From: Cristatella mucedo
Lineage: Eukaryota > Bryozoa > Phylactolaemata > Cristatellidae
NCBI GenBank assembly: GCA_009760855.2
Contig: WPIO01000074.1
Coordinates: 1,057,501-1,080,000, forward strand
Reading direction: 5' to 3'
DNA: 22,500 nucleotides
Below are positions 1 to 9,958 of this stretch, piece after piece (position 1 is the stretch's first letter; each line of letters opens with the position of its first letter). The notes below the pieces were generated by a model that worked only from the letters and a program-made list of their open reading frames with translations, had not been told where the DNA came from and made no database searches. The translations under genes were made by a program, and so were the position numbers.

Positions 1-591
1 GAATTTGTAGGATCGAAGCGGAGCAAATTTGTAGGATCCGTCCGTGTCTTGGGGGTCTGCCTAGCTCTTTGCATGTGGAAGCGCCATTCAGAGCTCGAGA
101 ACGTCAGCCGGAAGTAGCTCGAATCTGAACAGGCCGAAGGTGCGTTCGTGGCGAAGGCGACTTGGTTACGTAACTTATGGCTGAATCGATTCCACTCCGC
201 GTTCAGCCACCGTCAGTGAACCCGCTCGCCTTCGAAGGTGTTCTGCACGCTTCGCAAGCTACGAATGCTCCTAGGCCTGGCGCGTATCGGTCCCGTGCGA
301 GATTTCCGGTGGTTGCGCCAACTACTAGCGTAGAAGTTTTTCTTTTGAAAAGCTATAATCTGCTTTACGCGATGGCTATAATCTGCGCTGCCGTCGACCG
401 GACGTCTTTGCGCCGTCGCAAGTGTCTGACTTGATAAGTCGTTGCCATGCAATTCTTACCCGGTAGATTTCTAAGCACCGTCACCATAATTTTCAGTTTT
501 CCGGCTGCCATGTCGCGAGCGTTGTACAGCAATCGAACATTTTGACTGTCGGCCGAGTACTAACTTATTTGATCGATAAACCGAAATCAAA
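1..591. other. Unassigned sequence, no gene recognised
   Basis: I see no convincing coding region. Overlapping open frames of about 80 codons on both strands between 177 and 452 look like chance frames in mixed-composition DNA. The only structure is a short direct repeat, AATTTGTAGGATC, at 2-14 and again at 26-38 (24 bp apart), and a loose repetition of GCTATAATCTGC near 350 and 372. Confidence 0.5.
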
Positions 592-711
592 ATGGCGGCT
601 AATCAAGATTCCGCCGCCGCCACTTCCGCCGCGCCACCCGCATATTTTAAAGCTGTCGGCCTGACGCTGGCCTCTGATACGCTACTGCTAGCAGCGGCTT
701 CCACATTTTAA
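592..711 (+). CDS. Possible 39-codon start of a decayed ORF
   Basis: An ATG in good initiation context (AAAATGGCGG) opens a 39-residue frame that ends in TAA. The product starts MAANQDSAAATSAAPP and is alanine, serine and proline rich, then turns hydrophobic (TLLLAAASTF). It has no recognisable domain. Downstream DNA to about 1650 carries further coding-like blocks on the same strand in shifting frames, so this could be the amino end of a broken gag-like or ORF1-like protein of a mobile element. It could equally be a first exon or a chance frame. The start was chosen only on codon context. Confidence 0.18.
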   Translation: MAANQDSAAATSAAPPAYFKAVGLTLASDTLLLAAASTF

Positions 712-1059
712 AGAAATCTATAACTGCGAGAGCAGGGCCGCAGAGGCTCGCAGCCAGTCCGAGCGAGACGAGGTTACGTGAGGAGAAGAGTGGTGACCAA
801 AGAGGAAGTGCTGGGAACCAGAAACGTGGGAACAATGGTAGACGGAACGAATGAAGAAGGAAGAAAGGACGGAGGAAGGCGATATTTGGCTATTTAGAAG
901 GCTGGCGCAGCGAGAGCAGAAACGCCGTGGTGTGCCACCATTCAAATAATTAATTAATTAATTAATTTACCATTGATAGAAGTAGTTAAGGATTTCGTGC
1001 AGATGTCGCAGGTCTGCGCTGGCCAATCCGCGGTGGCTAATCCTAGAGCTGAGGTTAAG

Positions 1060-1660
1060 AGTCTCGCAGCAGCCCCAGACTTAAAAAAACACTAAGAAAG
1101 GCAAGCGCGAGGACGCTTTCTGCAAAACTCTCTACGTCGGCGTCAAAAGCTCATCAATGCCGCAGCTGCCGGACGCCGCGAAGCATTTTCCACCGGAAGT
1201 AGCCCGTCGAGGTCTATGAGAGGAGTTTTGTGAATACCAGTGCCAAGGAAACGCTGTTTTCCGGCAAGCTTTGTTAATAAAAGCCACTAAGCCCTACAAG
1301 GACGCCAGACCACTACTTGAAGCTATGAGAAAAAACGCCAAGTCTTCTAAATGACGACACCCTTCTCCTCGAGGTCAACTCGACTGGTAATTATAGCAAA
1401 ATGAAAATTTGCAAACCCAAATTAACGACGTCCGGCTCCACCTTTTGGCGGAAGCGCAAGCCGTCGGCGAGAGGCATCTAAGACTATTATTACTGGCTTC
1501 ATCCGACAGCGGTATTCGCGAGGCCCAGGAAAGTAAACGTATGCCAGCCTTTTCGTGACAGGCGAAGAATAATAATTCGGCATTCCGATCCAGTTCAGCT
1601 TCTTTCCAACGAAGGAGAGCGGCTTTTCCGCCTTAACTCTTTTAGTTTAAAATGTGCCCT
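1060..1660 (+). pseudogene. Coding-like relic in several frames, unknown family
   Basis: Stretches of plausible protein follow one another on the + strand with frame changes and stops. There is a lysine-rich block with KREDAFCKTLYVGVK near 1100-1150, then FRQALLIKATKPYKDARPLL near 1250-1315. Next comes an amphipathic block, QINDVRLHLLAEAQAVGERH near 1400-1480, and finally a serine and arginine-rich tail with FRSSSASFQRRRAAFP near 1580-1630. This order, with helical blocks followed by a basic Ser/Arg tail, is reminiscent of gag-like or ORF1 proteins of retroelements, but I do not recognise a specific family. At least two frameshifts and several stops break it. The gap from 712 to 1060 holds a charged, A/G-rich segment and a short TTAA run at about 945-968. 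Confidence 0.22.
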
Positions 1661-2229
1661 CCCCGCCCTCGCGTGCGCGCTATTGAGTTTAACAGTCTTT
1701 CGCGATCGCTTGCAAATCTCGCAGAAGGTTTTCGACGTGAATTAGTTGCTGTAGCTGTGAGACCAATGCCCGCGTCAGAGCCTCGTTTTGAGCGACGCGT
1801 CCACCGAGCACCCACGGCTGTACTCGCGCAGATCGTTGCGGCGTAGCGTCTGCGCTGACTTGTTTACTAAAGCGAGCCGCGTGACTCGCGGTCGGCGTGC
1901 ACAGGAGCAGTCACGAGTCAGCAGCGATTCCATTGGTTGCACAGTCGGGCGGAGAAGAACAACCGCGGGAAGGGCGGGGCGCCTGTAGCGTAGCTGTAGC
2001 CGTCCGAGTCGCCTGCAGCAATCGCTGTGTTCAGGTGGGCGCGCTCTGCAAGTGTTGACCACTAGGCGCACTGGTACTGGACAGTAAGCAGTGTCTTCCC
2101 GTGTGCTTCGCCACACACTTTGAGGCGCATGGCGCATGCGAACTGCGGTATGCTTGCCCGAGCAGGATCCCCACTTTTCATCAAATATTGGTTATTGGTT
2201 CTTTTGCGGCTGGGTGTTCAGTACCGGCA
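1661..2229. other. Unassigned sequence, no gene recognised
   Basis: The sequence is mixed in composition and moderately CpG-rich. Open frames of 60-120 codons occur on both strands and overlap each other, as expected by chance. No repeat family, RNA gene or promoter is recognised. Confidence 0.5.
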
Positions 2230-2440
2230 TACGCAACCACAACTACTCTCCTACTGCCGACTATAGCACATCCTTTTCAGCGGTCCTGAGCTGCTACTTC
2301 TATGCTACTCACAACCTCAATTGCTCTCCTGACTTTGCTATGCTTCCCACTTTCTCTTTGTTGCGTGAGACGAAGTCTGTTGGCTACCGAGTGCGTACCG
2401 AAAGCCGCTTAGGCTGTGAGGGGCTATACAAATAATAATA
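2230..2440 (+). mobile_element. LINE-B 3' end fragment (CR1/L2-type retrotransposon)
   Basis: This 3' terminal piece matches, in inverted orientation, the 3' end of the longer LINE-B copy at 3726-3930. By eye roughly nine positions in ten agree over about 165 bp. The exceptions are scattered substitutions, mostly transitions, and a 10-bp segment (GAGACGAAGT near 2366) absent from the other copy. The shared block ends with CCGCTTAGGCTGTGAG, followed here by GGGCTATACA and an AATAATAATA tail, the normal short simple-repeat end of CR1/L2 elements. It is 5'-truncated and carries no reverse transcriptase. The 5' boundary is approximate. Confidence 0.75.
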
Positions 2441-3725
2441 ACTCACTATTCTTCTAGTTTTTATTGCCATTGGTCCATAGCTTATTATTTGAGCCCATTA
2501 CTACAGTTCTTCAAGAATCCAAAATTTGATTACTCTGAACATACGATAAATTAAAGGGCTTGTGACTTTTCAGTCGAAGCTGCACTTTGTTGGTAGTCTT
2601 TACAGCCTGGATGACTTCGCGGACCAACAAACGACAGCTCCGACCGACGACTGTGGCCGAAAGTCGAAAGCTCGATCAAAACGGTCGGTGTTCTTTTCGC
2701 CGAATGGGCCGCTTCTGGACTGATTGCAGTCGTTTCCGAACCAATTGCTGCTGCCCAGTAGGAGGCTCTGCCTTGGCGCGAAAAAGTGAGCTCTGCAGTT
2801 CAAGTACTCATTCGGCACATAGCTAGGTACTCACACGTGCAAGTTCAGTGCAAATAACATCTCTGGGCTTATCAGCGCCGACATTTCTTGGCGGGATTGC
2901 GTAAGCTTATTCCTCCAGCTGACGGACTCATTAAGTATGCCGTGGCTGAAATAGCCCTATATGCCAGCCGTACGACCGATGAGTCAGTTCGTGGTCTACT
3001 GAACGGCCGGGATCGAGGCTCTCGGCCGGTCATGCAACTGTGGCAGCCAGATTCCTCTGACTGACGGAATCGTTAAATATGCCGTGACTGAAATAGCGCT
3101 ATATGCCCTGCAACCAATGAGTCAGCACGCGATCTGCTGACCGGAGAGCGAGGCCGCCAGCCGGTCACGCACCCGCAGCAGCCAGATTAGAGCTTCGAGC
3201 CGGATGAGGGTGTTTTGGTAGTAAACACGGGCGATACTACTACGTGCCGGAGCCACAGGAATGCGGCGGTCAGGAGGGCGCACTGAGAATGATGCTTAGG
3301 CTGAATTTATTGCTTCGCATTCAACGTAGGTGGAACCTTTAACGCCCGACGAGTATCGCTAGCTTTCATGCCTGCGAGGCACGCACCAGGCTCTGGCTGA
3401 GACGAAACGAGCACTGTCGCCGCTGCAGGTGCTCCTCCATCGGCAAACGCTCGCTTGTAGCCCGAAATGCGAATTTGGAGCCGATGAAAACTAGGCAACG
3501 GAACAATGCTGGAAAAGGGAAGTGTAACTCGGCTAAAGGATTCGGTGTAACCTTTAAGAGTCGGTGTAACCTTTAGTGTAACTCAGCTAAAGGATTTCGG
3601 TGGCTTCCGCGAGTAGCTGAGCAGCTAGCTGATCGCACAGCTGTGAATTCCCGAGTAATGTAATGCATCTCCGTCTGAAACTCCACAAAGACACAAATAA
3701 TATGCGAGTGTTACGCAGGAGAGTT
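2441..3725. other. Segment between two tail-to-tail LINE-B copies
   Basis: About 1.3 kb separates the 3' ends of two LINE-B fragments. It contains the diverged tandem duplication listed separately at 2919-3188 and small local duplications: GTGTAACTCGGCTAAAGGA at 3522-3540 is repeated with one change at 3576-3594, and TCGGTGTAACCTTTA occurs at 3542-3556 and 3561-3575. A 79-codon frame at 2587-2826 and a 63-codon frame on the other strand at 3307-3498 have no recognisable features. No host gene is evident. Confidence 0.5.
2919..3188 (+). repeat. Diverged tandem duplication, coding-like unit
   Basis: Two copies lie head to tail, the first starting at 2919 and the second at 3061. Both begin CTGACGGA and share TATGCCGTG, CTGAAATAGC and CTATATGCC, a central TGAGTCAG, and the end GCAGCCAGATT (3043-3053 and 3178-3188). 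The spacing is 142 bp at the left end and 135 bp at the right, so small indels have accumulated. Translated on the + strand, copy 1 reads DGLIKYAVAEIALYAS, then TDESVRGLL and RPVMQLWQPD. Copy 2 reads DGIVKYAVTEIALYA, then TNESARDLL and QPVTHPQQPD after a frameshift. Open sequence in the copy-1 frame extends upstream to about 2850 (HLWAYQRRHFLAGLRKLIPP). The protein is not recognised. It may be a relic of a tandemly repeated domain or of a mobile-element ORF. Confidence 0.6.
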
Positions 3726-3925
3726 TTGTACAGGTCACTCACAGCCTAAGCGGCTTTTGGGACGCATTCGGTTGCCAACAGACGCAACAAAGAGAAAGTG
3801 GGAAGCATGGCAGAGTCGGGAGAGCAGTTGAGGTAGTAAGTAGCATGGAGGTTGCAGCTCAGGACCACTGAAAAGGATGAGCCATAGTCGGCAGCAGGAG
3901 AGTAGCTGTCGTTGCTTAAGAATCA

Positions 3926-4875
3926 TGGAAGCGCGTTCCACAGTCTAGGACCTGCAGACCTAAAGCTTCTGTCGCCAACGGTCTTTAATCGGAGGAATGG
4001 AGCGGCTAACTTATTGTCCACACAGGACCTGAGGGAACGAGGAGGCTGCAACTAGTGCAGCAGTTCAGCTAGGTATGGACGAGCCAAGCCGTGGCTCGCC
4101 TTGTGGGTCAGCATAAGAACCGTGCTCTGTATCCGTTGATCAACCGGCATCCATCCTAGCTCTTTTAGCAAAGAGACACGTGTTCAAACCTCTGGGACTT
4201 GAAGACTAGCCTTGCAGCCATATTTATTGCCATTTGCAGTGGCCTAATTGCTTTCTTTGGTAGCCCAGCCAAAAGGAAAATACAATAATTTTAATTAATA
4301 ATAATAATTAAGCCAAGACAGAACGTCAAGGAGCTCGTCAAATGTTTTGCAAGCCACTGCGGAAGACAGGTCCTTATCTTAGATTGGGATCGTACGGGTT
4401 TTCTAGCTGTAGAAGCAGTCATCTAAGTGAAGCTTTTAAAATTGTGGCAGCTGTCGAAAACGACACCTAAATTTCGAGTACGCGGTGATGGTCGCACACC
4501 AGCATCACCCATTAGAAGAGCAAAGCCTTTTAATCCAGCCGCACGCTTAGGGTGTCCTATGAGCAGCAGTTTGGTTTTGTCGTCATTAAGTTACAGAAAT
4601 TTTCCGACATGCAGGATCGAATGTGGGCAAGGCAGAATTTAGTTTATCAGTTGCTGCAGTAGATTCTGACGGCTTGAATGACAAATACAGCTGAGTATCG
4701 TCAGCAGAAACATGTAATCCTATTTTATGGGTTTAATCACTTTTCGTAGAGGTTGAGTACAAATGTAGAACAGCCAGGGAACGAGGACGGACCCTCGAGA
4801 AACTCCACAGGTGACCCGTCTCGTGGATGAGACCTAACCCCACACGACACGGATTGAACACGATCAGAAGAGTAC
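3926..4875 (-). pseudogene. LINE-B reverse transcriptase, carboxy-terminal half (broken)
   Basis: On the minus strand the following blocks appear in order. Motif B is GVSRGSVLVPWLF (4806 to about 4768), where the family norm is GVPQGSVLGPLLF. The catalytic motif C is ADDTQLYLSF (4705-4676), and both aspartates are kept. The block KTKLLLIGHPKRAA follows, then a LGVVFDS block, LAGLPKKAIRPLQMA (about 4270-4230), HKASHGLARPYLAELLH and GDRSFRSAGPRLWNALP (3976-3926). The piece just after the LINE-A insertion, with SSDRVQSVSCGV, continues directly the frame left at 5406. Several single-base frameshifts and stops (for example after AELLH and after WNALP) prevent function. The function of an intact copy would be target-primed reverse transcription of element RNA. 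Confidence 0.85.
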
Positions 4876-4909
4876 AATTTAATAATAATAATAATAATAA
4901 TTCACTTGA

Positions 4910-4951
4910 TAAAGCGCCCTCAGAGAACTTAATCTCTCTCTAGGCGCTTTA
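4910..4951 (-). promoter_or_regulatory. LINE-A 3' terminal stem-loop
   Basis: On the minus strand TAAAGCGCC and GGCGCTTTA form a 9-bp stem, with AGAGA and TCTCT able to pair inside. It lies just before the ATT tail. In CR1/L2-like LINEs the 3' end of the RNA is recognised by the element's own reverse transcriptase, and a structured 3' end conserved between LINE and SINE is the usual recognition signal. The same module forms the 3' part of the SINE-1 copies in this window, which supports that role here by inference. Confidence 0.6.
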
Positions 4952-5115
4952 CATTTGCTGTAAAGTGAAATGCAATGGAATGGTAAGTAAAATCATGCTT
5001 GAAAAACAAACGAAATGAATAATATGGTTAGGGGTGACATGCACAGGGTCAGCATGCAAATGTGGTTAGTGGCAGCATGCACAGTGTCAGCACGCATAAG
5101 CACATCAAGGACGAA

Positions 5116-5397
5116 TCACAGGGACCCACTAAATGCTGTCCTAAATAGGTGTGTTTTCAAGTTATTTTTAAATGTGGTAAAGTCAGGGGATGTTCTGACG
5201 CAGGTCGGGAGGGAGTTCCAGGCTGTGGGAGCATATGAACTAAATGCACGGTCTCCAAAGGATTTAAGGTTTGTATGAGGTATTTCTAGACTGTTGGATT
5301 CCGAGAAGCGGTTGGTACGATGCTTGGCCTGATGGGGTAGTATATCTGACAGATTGGCTGGAGCCATAGAATGAAGGGACCTAAAAGTGAGCAACAA
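5116..5397 (-). pseudogene. LINE-A ORF2 carboxy terminus (5'-truncated, frame open)
   Basis: The open frame of 93 codons lacks everything upstream. It reads LLTFRSLHSMAPANLSDIL at residues 2-20, FSESNSLEIPHTNLKSFGDR at 31-50, AFSSYAPTAWNSLP at 51-64 and FKNNLKTHLFRTAF near the end. This is the standard closing segment of CR1/L2-type reverse transcriptases, with an LLTFxxLHxxAPxxLSD block, a FGDRxF block, a WNSLP block and a FKxxLKTHLF end. There are no internal stops. The first methionine is not a true start, because the reading frame simply begins at the truncation point. The catalytic domains are absent, so it cannot support retrotransposition. Confidence 0.85.
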
Positions 5398-5405
5398 AAA
5401 TTTAA

Positions 5406-6043
5406 ACCGCGCCAGTGCCTCGTCTACCAGACCGATTGTTGTTCTCAGTCGTTCAAGTAGTACATCGTGATTAGTATCTAAGGGAGCTGATATATCTAGC
5501 AGAGCTAGGTGATTGACGTCACCGTCATCGTTGCAGCATAGATTGCCATCGTTACGACGGAGGAGAACAGTTTAAATGAGCGCTGCCTCTTCAACCCCGA
5601 TCGAAATGTTTCTGAATTGTGCTACCAGCTGCTTAGCGACCATTTTTTCAATAATCTTTGACAGATAGAAAAGAGGGAAACAGGGCGATATTTTGCAATG
5701 ACTTCTTTATCTAAACAAGGCTTTTTAAGATCGGTCTAACGATTGCCAATTTGAAGGACTTGAGTACGATCCTTTTTTCCAAAGAAGCATTAGAAATCTT
5801 GGTTATGGCATGGCTACGCTTATCTGCCAGTAAAGACAACAGAGATGGTGGTATGGGGTCTTCAGGAGACGAGCTCTTTTTGCTAGACCTTATTAAGGCA
5901 GTCACATTGCACGGAGAAACCTCGGAGAATCTTTTAAGGAATGTCATAGGTTTCGATCCGTCGTATCCGCCATTTCTGTCGGGCGAATTGTTTCGCTGCC
6001 ACGGTTTCAATTCCTGCCAACTGCAGATTCGCCATTGGGGCAT
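5406..6043 (-). pseudogene. LINE-B reverse transcriptase, amino-terminal half (broken)
   Basis: A 110-codon frame (6043 down to 5711) carries KKSSSPEDPIPPSLLSLLA at about residues 55-73 and SFKLAIVRPILKS at 96-108. These match the fingers-entry region KSCxLDPIPTxLL and SFKxAIVxPLLK of CR1/L2-type reverse transcriptases. A one-base frameshift near 5715 then gives LDKEVIAKYRPVSLF (about 5715-5673). After an in-frame stop comes motif A, LLDISAPLDTNHD (5502-5464), normally LLDLSAAFDTVDH, followed by LLERLRTTIGLVDEALARF up to the LINE-A insertion point. The protein upstream of about residue 30 of the frame is not recognisable, so the 5' boundary is uncertain. Confidence 0.82.
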
Positions 6044-6055
6044 TACGATTAATTT

Positions 6056-6104
6056 AAATCGTGAGGATTATAACAACCGTTATAATAAATCGTGAGGATT
6101 ATAA
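6056..6104. repeat. Short direct duplication
   Basis: AAATCGTGAGGATTATAA occurs at 6056-6073 and again starting at 6087, a period of 31 bp. It lies just beyond the recognisable 5' limit of LINE-B, so it may mark a small rearrangement at that junction. Confidence 0.7.
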
Positions 6105-6990
6105 TAGACGGTTTTCATGCTTGCAAAGCTGTATTTTACGCGACATCCGATGATCGCAAGGGTAAGTTGAACGGATCGGTCGTTCTCGTCAAATAATTTC
6201 TACCAAGGTCTTAGCTATGGGCATTGCATATTGAGGTGCCCGTAGCTGAGCAGTCGGGCCACGGGACACGTAAGCGTCGCTGATCACTACGAGATACCGC
6301 TATGACTGCACTTGAAGACTCCGGAGCCGTTCTCTACATCACTCATTTTTAATAATAACACATTATATTTGCATATTGAAAGAAGATTATTTTACATATT
6401 TTTATTTATCAAAGGTACTCTTTATTTTAAATATTTACATTTATACAAATATAATATTTTTTATTTAATTACTATTCCTATTTAATATATATATATATAT
6501 ATTATTTAATATATATTATTATTATTAATGTAATTAACTATCCACCGCTTTTAGTCAATTAAGGTCAAACAGCATTCACGCGCGTTTTGCACGCAATTTA
6601 ATGCCTTCGTTTGTGTGAAAGTCACGACGCTGGGAATCGTTGCACCCGATCGTGACATCACAATGCCATTGACCTGTCGGCACCTCGATCGTCTGAGAGC
6701 TCAGGCTGCCGGTTGAATTTCGGACGCCTCTCTGTCATGGGTGCCGAAGCAACGAGGCTCCTACGGCTGCAATCTAAGCGGCCGGCGCTGCTGGTAATGC
6801 CATAGTCGGGAGGCTGACCTCGCCGATGACGTTCAGCCGCAGGAAATAGCCACGGCCCTTGAACTGTTAGCAGCGTGTCGTTTAGAGTGACGTGTACCTT
6901 TGCTATTGCCTCACGTCCCACACTTGCAGCGACTCCAATTTATTTCCTTCCACTTTGATCAGTTGCCTCTCGGCGTGCCACTGACGTGTT
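6105..6990. other. Unassigned; AT-rich block 6345-6540
   Basis: No gene is recognised. From about 6345 to 6540 the sequence is strongly AT-rich, including a TA dinucleotide run at about 6486-6501 and ATTATTATTATT near 6517-6528. The flanks are of mixed composition. Open frames on either strand near 6658-6921 have no recognisable features. Confidence 0.5.
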
Positions 6991-7812
<822 letters not shown>

Positions 7813-7972
7813 CAATTCGTTAGTAAAGTATCATGGGAATAATATAACTTAATCTCTATTTGTACGCTTGAAATGCATCACGGTGTTCGAGCTTATGACC
7901 TCGGTCATCTAAAATTCACCTTGTCCTCGGTCGTTAAGGGCGAGCACGTCAACCTTTGGGTTAAACTAGAAC
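7813..7972 (-). mobile_element. SINE-1 copy, old and diverged
   Basis: Read against the other SINE-1 copies, the same landmarks recur in order on the + strand. These are AATTCG.T, then ACTTAATCTCTATT, CGCTT, ATGC, CGG, GAGC, TGACCTCGGTCA, CTCGGTCGT, CGAGCAC, AACC and AAAC.AG. That is the reverse complement of the LINE-like tail followed by the tRNA-like head. Indels are frequent, notably an extra segment of about 12 bp around 7907-7925, so this is the oldest of the four copies. The boundaries are approximate. Confidence 0.65.
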
Positions 7973-8302
7973 GGCCATTACGCACGATTAACAGCGATTT
8001 GTAGAAGAATTCGACCAGCTGCACCTCTTCGAGATCACTTGGAATGTAGCAGTTGTCAAGCTGTTCGCCGCTGACGTCTAGTCAAGGTGAAACCAGCCCT
8101 GAGACAAGTGGAAGCACAACTACAATGCGACAGGAAGCAGCAGCCGGACCGCAGTAGAGCTGCTAATCCATAGGAATGAAATGCCTTCTTTCTTCGTCGG
8201 ATGTCTGTGTCTGAAGTCTCGGTGAAGCCCAGGTGAAAGCCAAGGTCGCGCGACCCAGCTGCTTTCTTGCTCATAAACGCAGAGCAACGCCGAGAGTTGC
8301 CC

Positions 8303-8303
<1 letters not shown>
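7973..8303. other. Unassigned sequence
   Basis: Mixed composition between a SINE and a GA tract. Open frames on both strands overlap. No RNA gene, promoter or repeat is recognised. Confidence 0.5.
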
Positions 8304-8388
<85 letters not shown>

Positions 8389-8876
8389 TGGAGATGGAGA
8401 TGGGAGGAGATGGAGATGGAGATGGAGATGGGGATGGAGATGGAGATGGAGATGGAGATGGAGATGGAGATGGAGATGGAGATGGAGATGGAGATGGAGA
8501 TGGAGATGGAGATGGAGATGGAGATGGAGATGGAGATGGAGATGGAGATGGAGATGGAGATGGAGATGGAGATGGAGATGGAGATGGATGGAGATGGAGA
8601 TGGAGATGGAGATGGAGATGGAGATGGAGATGGAGATGGAGATGGAGATGGAGATGGAGATGGAGATGGAGATGGAGATGGAGATGGAGAGCGAGATGGA
8701 GAGCGAGATGGAGAGCGAGATGGAGAGCGAGAGAGGAGAGCGAGAGAGGAGAGCGAGAGAGGAGAGAGAGACCAAGAGAAGAGAGAGAGAGTGAAAGAGG
8801 AGAGAGAGAGAGTGAAAGAGGAGAGAGAGAGAGGAGAGAGAGAGGAGAGAAGGAAGGAGAGAGAGAGAGGAGAGAG

Positions 8877-8972
<96 letters not shown>

Positions 8973-8973
8973 G

Positions 8974-9017
<44 letters not shown>

Positions 9018-9063
9018 GGAAGGAGAGAGAGAGGAGAGAGAGAGGAGAGAAGGAAGGAGAGAG

Positions 9064-9102
<39 letters not shown>

Positions 9103-9131
9103 TAGAGAGAGCAAGCGTGAGAGGAGAGAGT

Positions 9132-9188
<57 letters not shown>
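8304..9188. repeat. Compound GA-rich satellite, about 0.9 kb
   Basis: This is a purine-rich tract on the + strand with an ordered internal structure. Nearly pure GA runs from 8304 to about 8380. A GGAGAT hexamer array follows to about 8690. A short 12-mer zone, GGAGAGCGAGAT, runs to about 8730. Degenerate GA with GGAGAGAGA, GTGAAAGAG and AAGGAAGGA variants follows, including pure GA at about 8888-8968 and 9136-9180. Long open frames here (ME, GD, WR or HL/IS dipeptides, and RE or SL) are products of the repeat, not genes. Confidence 0.97.
8381..8690. repeat. GGAGAT hexamer array, about 50 units
   Basis: The hexamer is nearly perfect over about 310 bp. Phase slips occur near 8402, where an extra GGA appears, and near 8586, where GATGGATGG breaks the period. 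A GGGGAT unit appears near 8430. On the + strand one frame reads Met-Glu repeats, another Gly-Asp and the third Trp-Arg. The homogeneity implies recent expansion from the neighbouring GA tract. Confidence 0.95.
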
Positions 9189-9817
9189 AATCTTTCGTAA
9201 CGTTGCGGTCAGAGCTGCGCTGAGGCACAGATCGTCTCATTTTAGAAAGTGGCTCGAGTTGTACGTCGCAGTGGCGAAGGGGCACAGCCAAACTGTCGCA
9301 TGTGCATGTAGCATGTCACACGTTGCACTGTCGACTGTTGCATGCCACTGTCGCTCTCGCTGCACGCGAGCAGCTCGAGAAGGTCACAAGCTGCTTCCGC
9401 TGCTGCCTGCGAACCCAATTCGTCGGTCGCCGCCAATACGGCTATTGTGAGCGCGCCCCCGTTTTAGCGAAAGGCTCGCGTGCTCATGGTCACGTCGTCT
9501 CATGGTCCCGTCGTCTCAATCTTTGGTGCTAGAACGGCACGGTGGCACAGAGGCTGCCGGCCGCGCCGTTCTAGCTGTGCGTTCCGGTGCTGGGCTGACA
9601 TGCCTCCCGGCTCACGAGCTCGCGATCGGAGCCGATTCGATCGGCGCCAAGTGCAAAGTGGCCGCCGTCGCGACGGGCACCTCACAGCGGCACCTCTTCG
9701 GCTGCCGGAGCGTTGGCAACGGCATTGGCCTTAAAATGCTGGCGTCGACGTCGACCCTTAGCGAAGCGTTTTTTGTCATCGTGCTCGAGTCGAGCAGCTT
9801 TCGCTGAAATTCTCAGC
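9189..9817. other. CpG-rich unassigned sequence
   Basis: GC- and CpG-rich DNA between two simple-repeat tracts. Frames of 60-106 codons are open on both strands, which is common in such composition and is not evidence for a gene. No domain or signal is recognised. Confidence 0.45.
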
Positions 9818-9958
9818 TCTCTCTCGTGCTCTTACTCTCTCTCCTCTCTTGCTCCCTCCTCTCTCGCTCGCTCTCTCTATCTCTCTCCTCTCTCTCTCTC
9901 TCTCTTCTCTTTCCTTCCCTCTCTCTCCTCTCTCCCCTCTCTCTCTCGCTCTCTCTCG
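9818..9958. repeat. CT-rich imperfect microsatellite
   Basis: A polypyrimidine run on the + strand made of CTCT with CTCG, CTCC and TTCC interruptions. Its complement resembles the degenerate end of the GA tract at 8.7-9.1 kb, so the two tracts are in inverted orientation to each other. Confidence 0.9.

Larger units (their letters stand above)
4876..5405 (-). mobile_element. LINE-A, 5'-truncated copy inserted into LINE-B
   Basis: This is a 5'-truncated insertion of about 523 bp. On the minus strand it has about 94 codons of the reverse transcriptase carboxy terminus, a 3' untranslated region of about 240 nt, a stem-loop, and an ATT tail. The sequence AATTTAA occurs at both ends (4876-4882 and 5399-5405) and is a candidate 7-bp target-site duplication. 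Removing one copy with the insert rejoins LINE-B between ALARFK and LYSSDRVQSV in one frame, which is strong evidence for nested insertion. The retained coding piece is still open, so this copy is younger than its host element. A second 3' end lies at 20690-20880 and a tail at 13688-13762. Confidence 0.88.
3726..6043 (-). mobile_element. LINE-B, decayed CR1/L2-type retrotransposon, split by LINE-A
   Basis: Read on the minus strand from about 6043 down to 3726, the sequence gives the usual order of a CR1/L2-type reverse transcriptase: the DPIPxxLL block, the KYRPVS block, motif A, motif B, the ADD motif C, the thumb region, and the WNxLP carboxy-terminal block. A 3' untranslated region shared with the + copy at 2230-2440 follows. 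The element is interrupted at 4876-5405 by LINE-A. It has frameshifts, stops and an ATT-rich expansion near 4283-4312, so it is inactive. The 5' end, with any endonuclease or ORF1, is missing or unrecognisable beyond about 6043. The 3' end stops near CTGTACAAA without the AAT tail. Assignment to CR1/L2 rests on motif wording, not on a search. Confidence 0.85.

Noticed and set aside
4427-4642. 71-codon + frame
   Set aside because: Antisense shadow of the LINE-B carboxy-terminal reverse transcriptase blocks.
5751-6095. 114-codon + frame
   Set aside because: It is the antisense shadow of the LINE-B reverse transcriptase frame at 5711-6043.
8233-9291. Frames of 290-329 codons with Met-Glu, Gly-Asp, Trp-Arg, His-Leu or Ile-Ser repeats
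   Set aside because: All frames are open because the hexamer and GA repeats contain no stops; there is no unique coding sequence.
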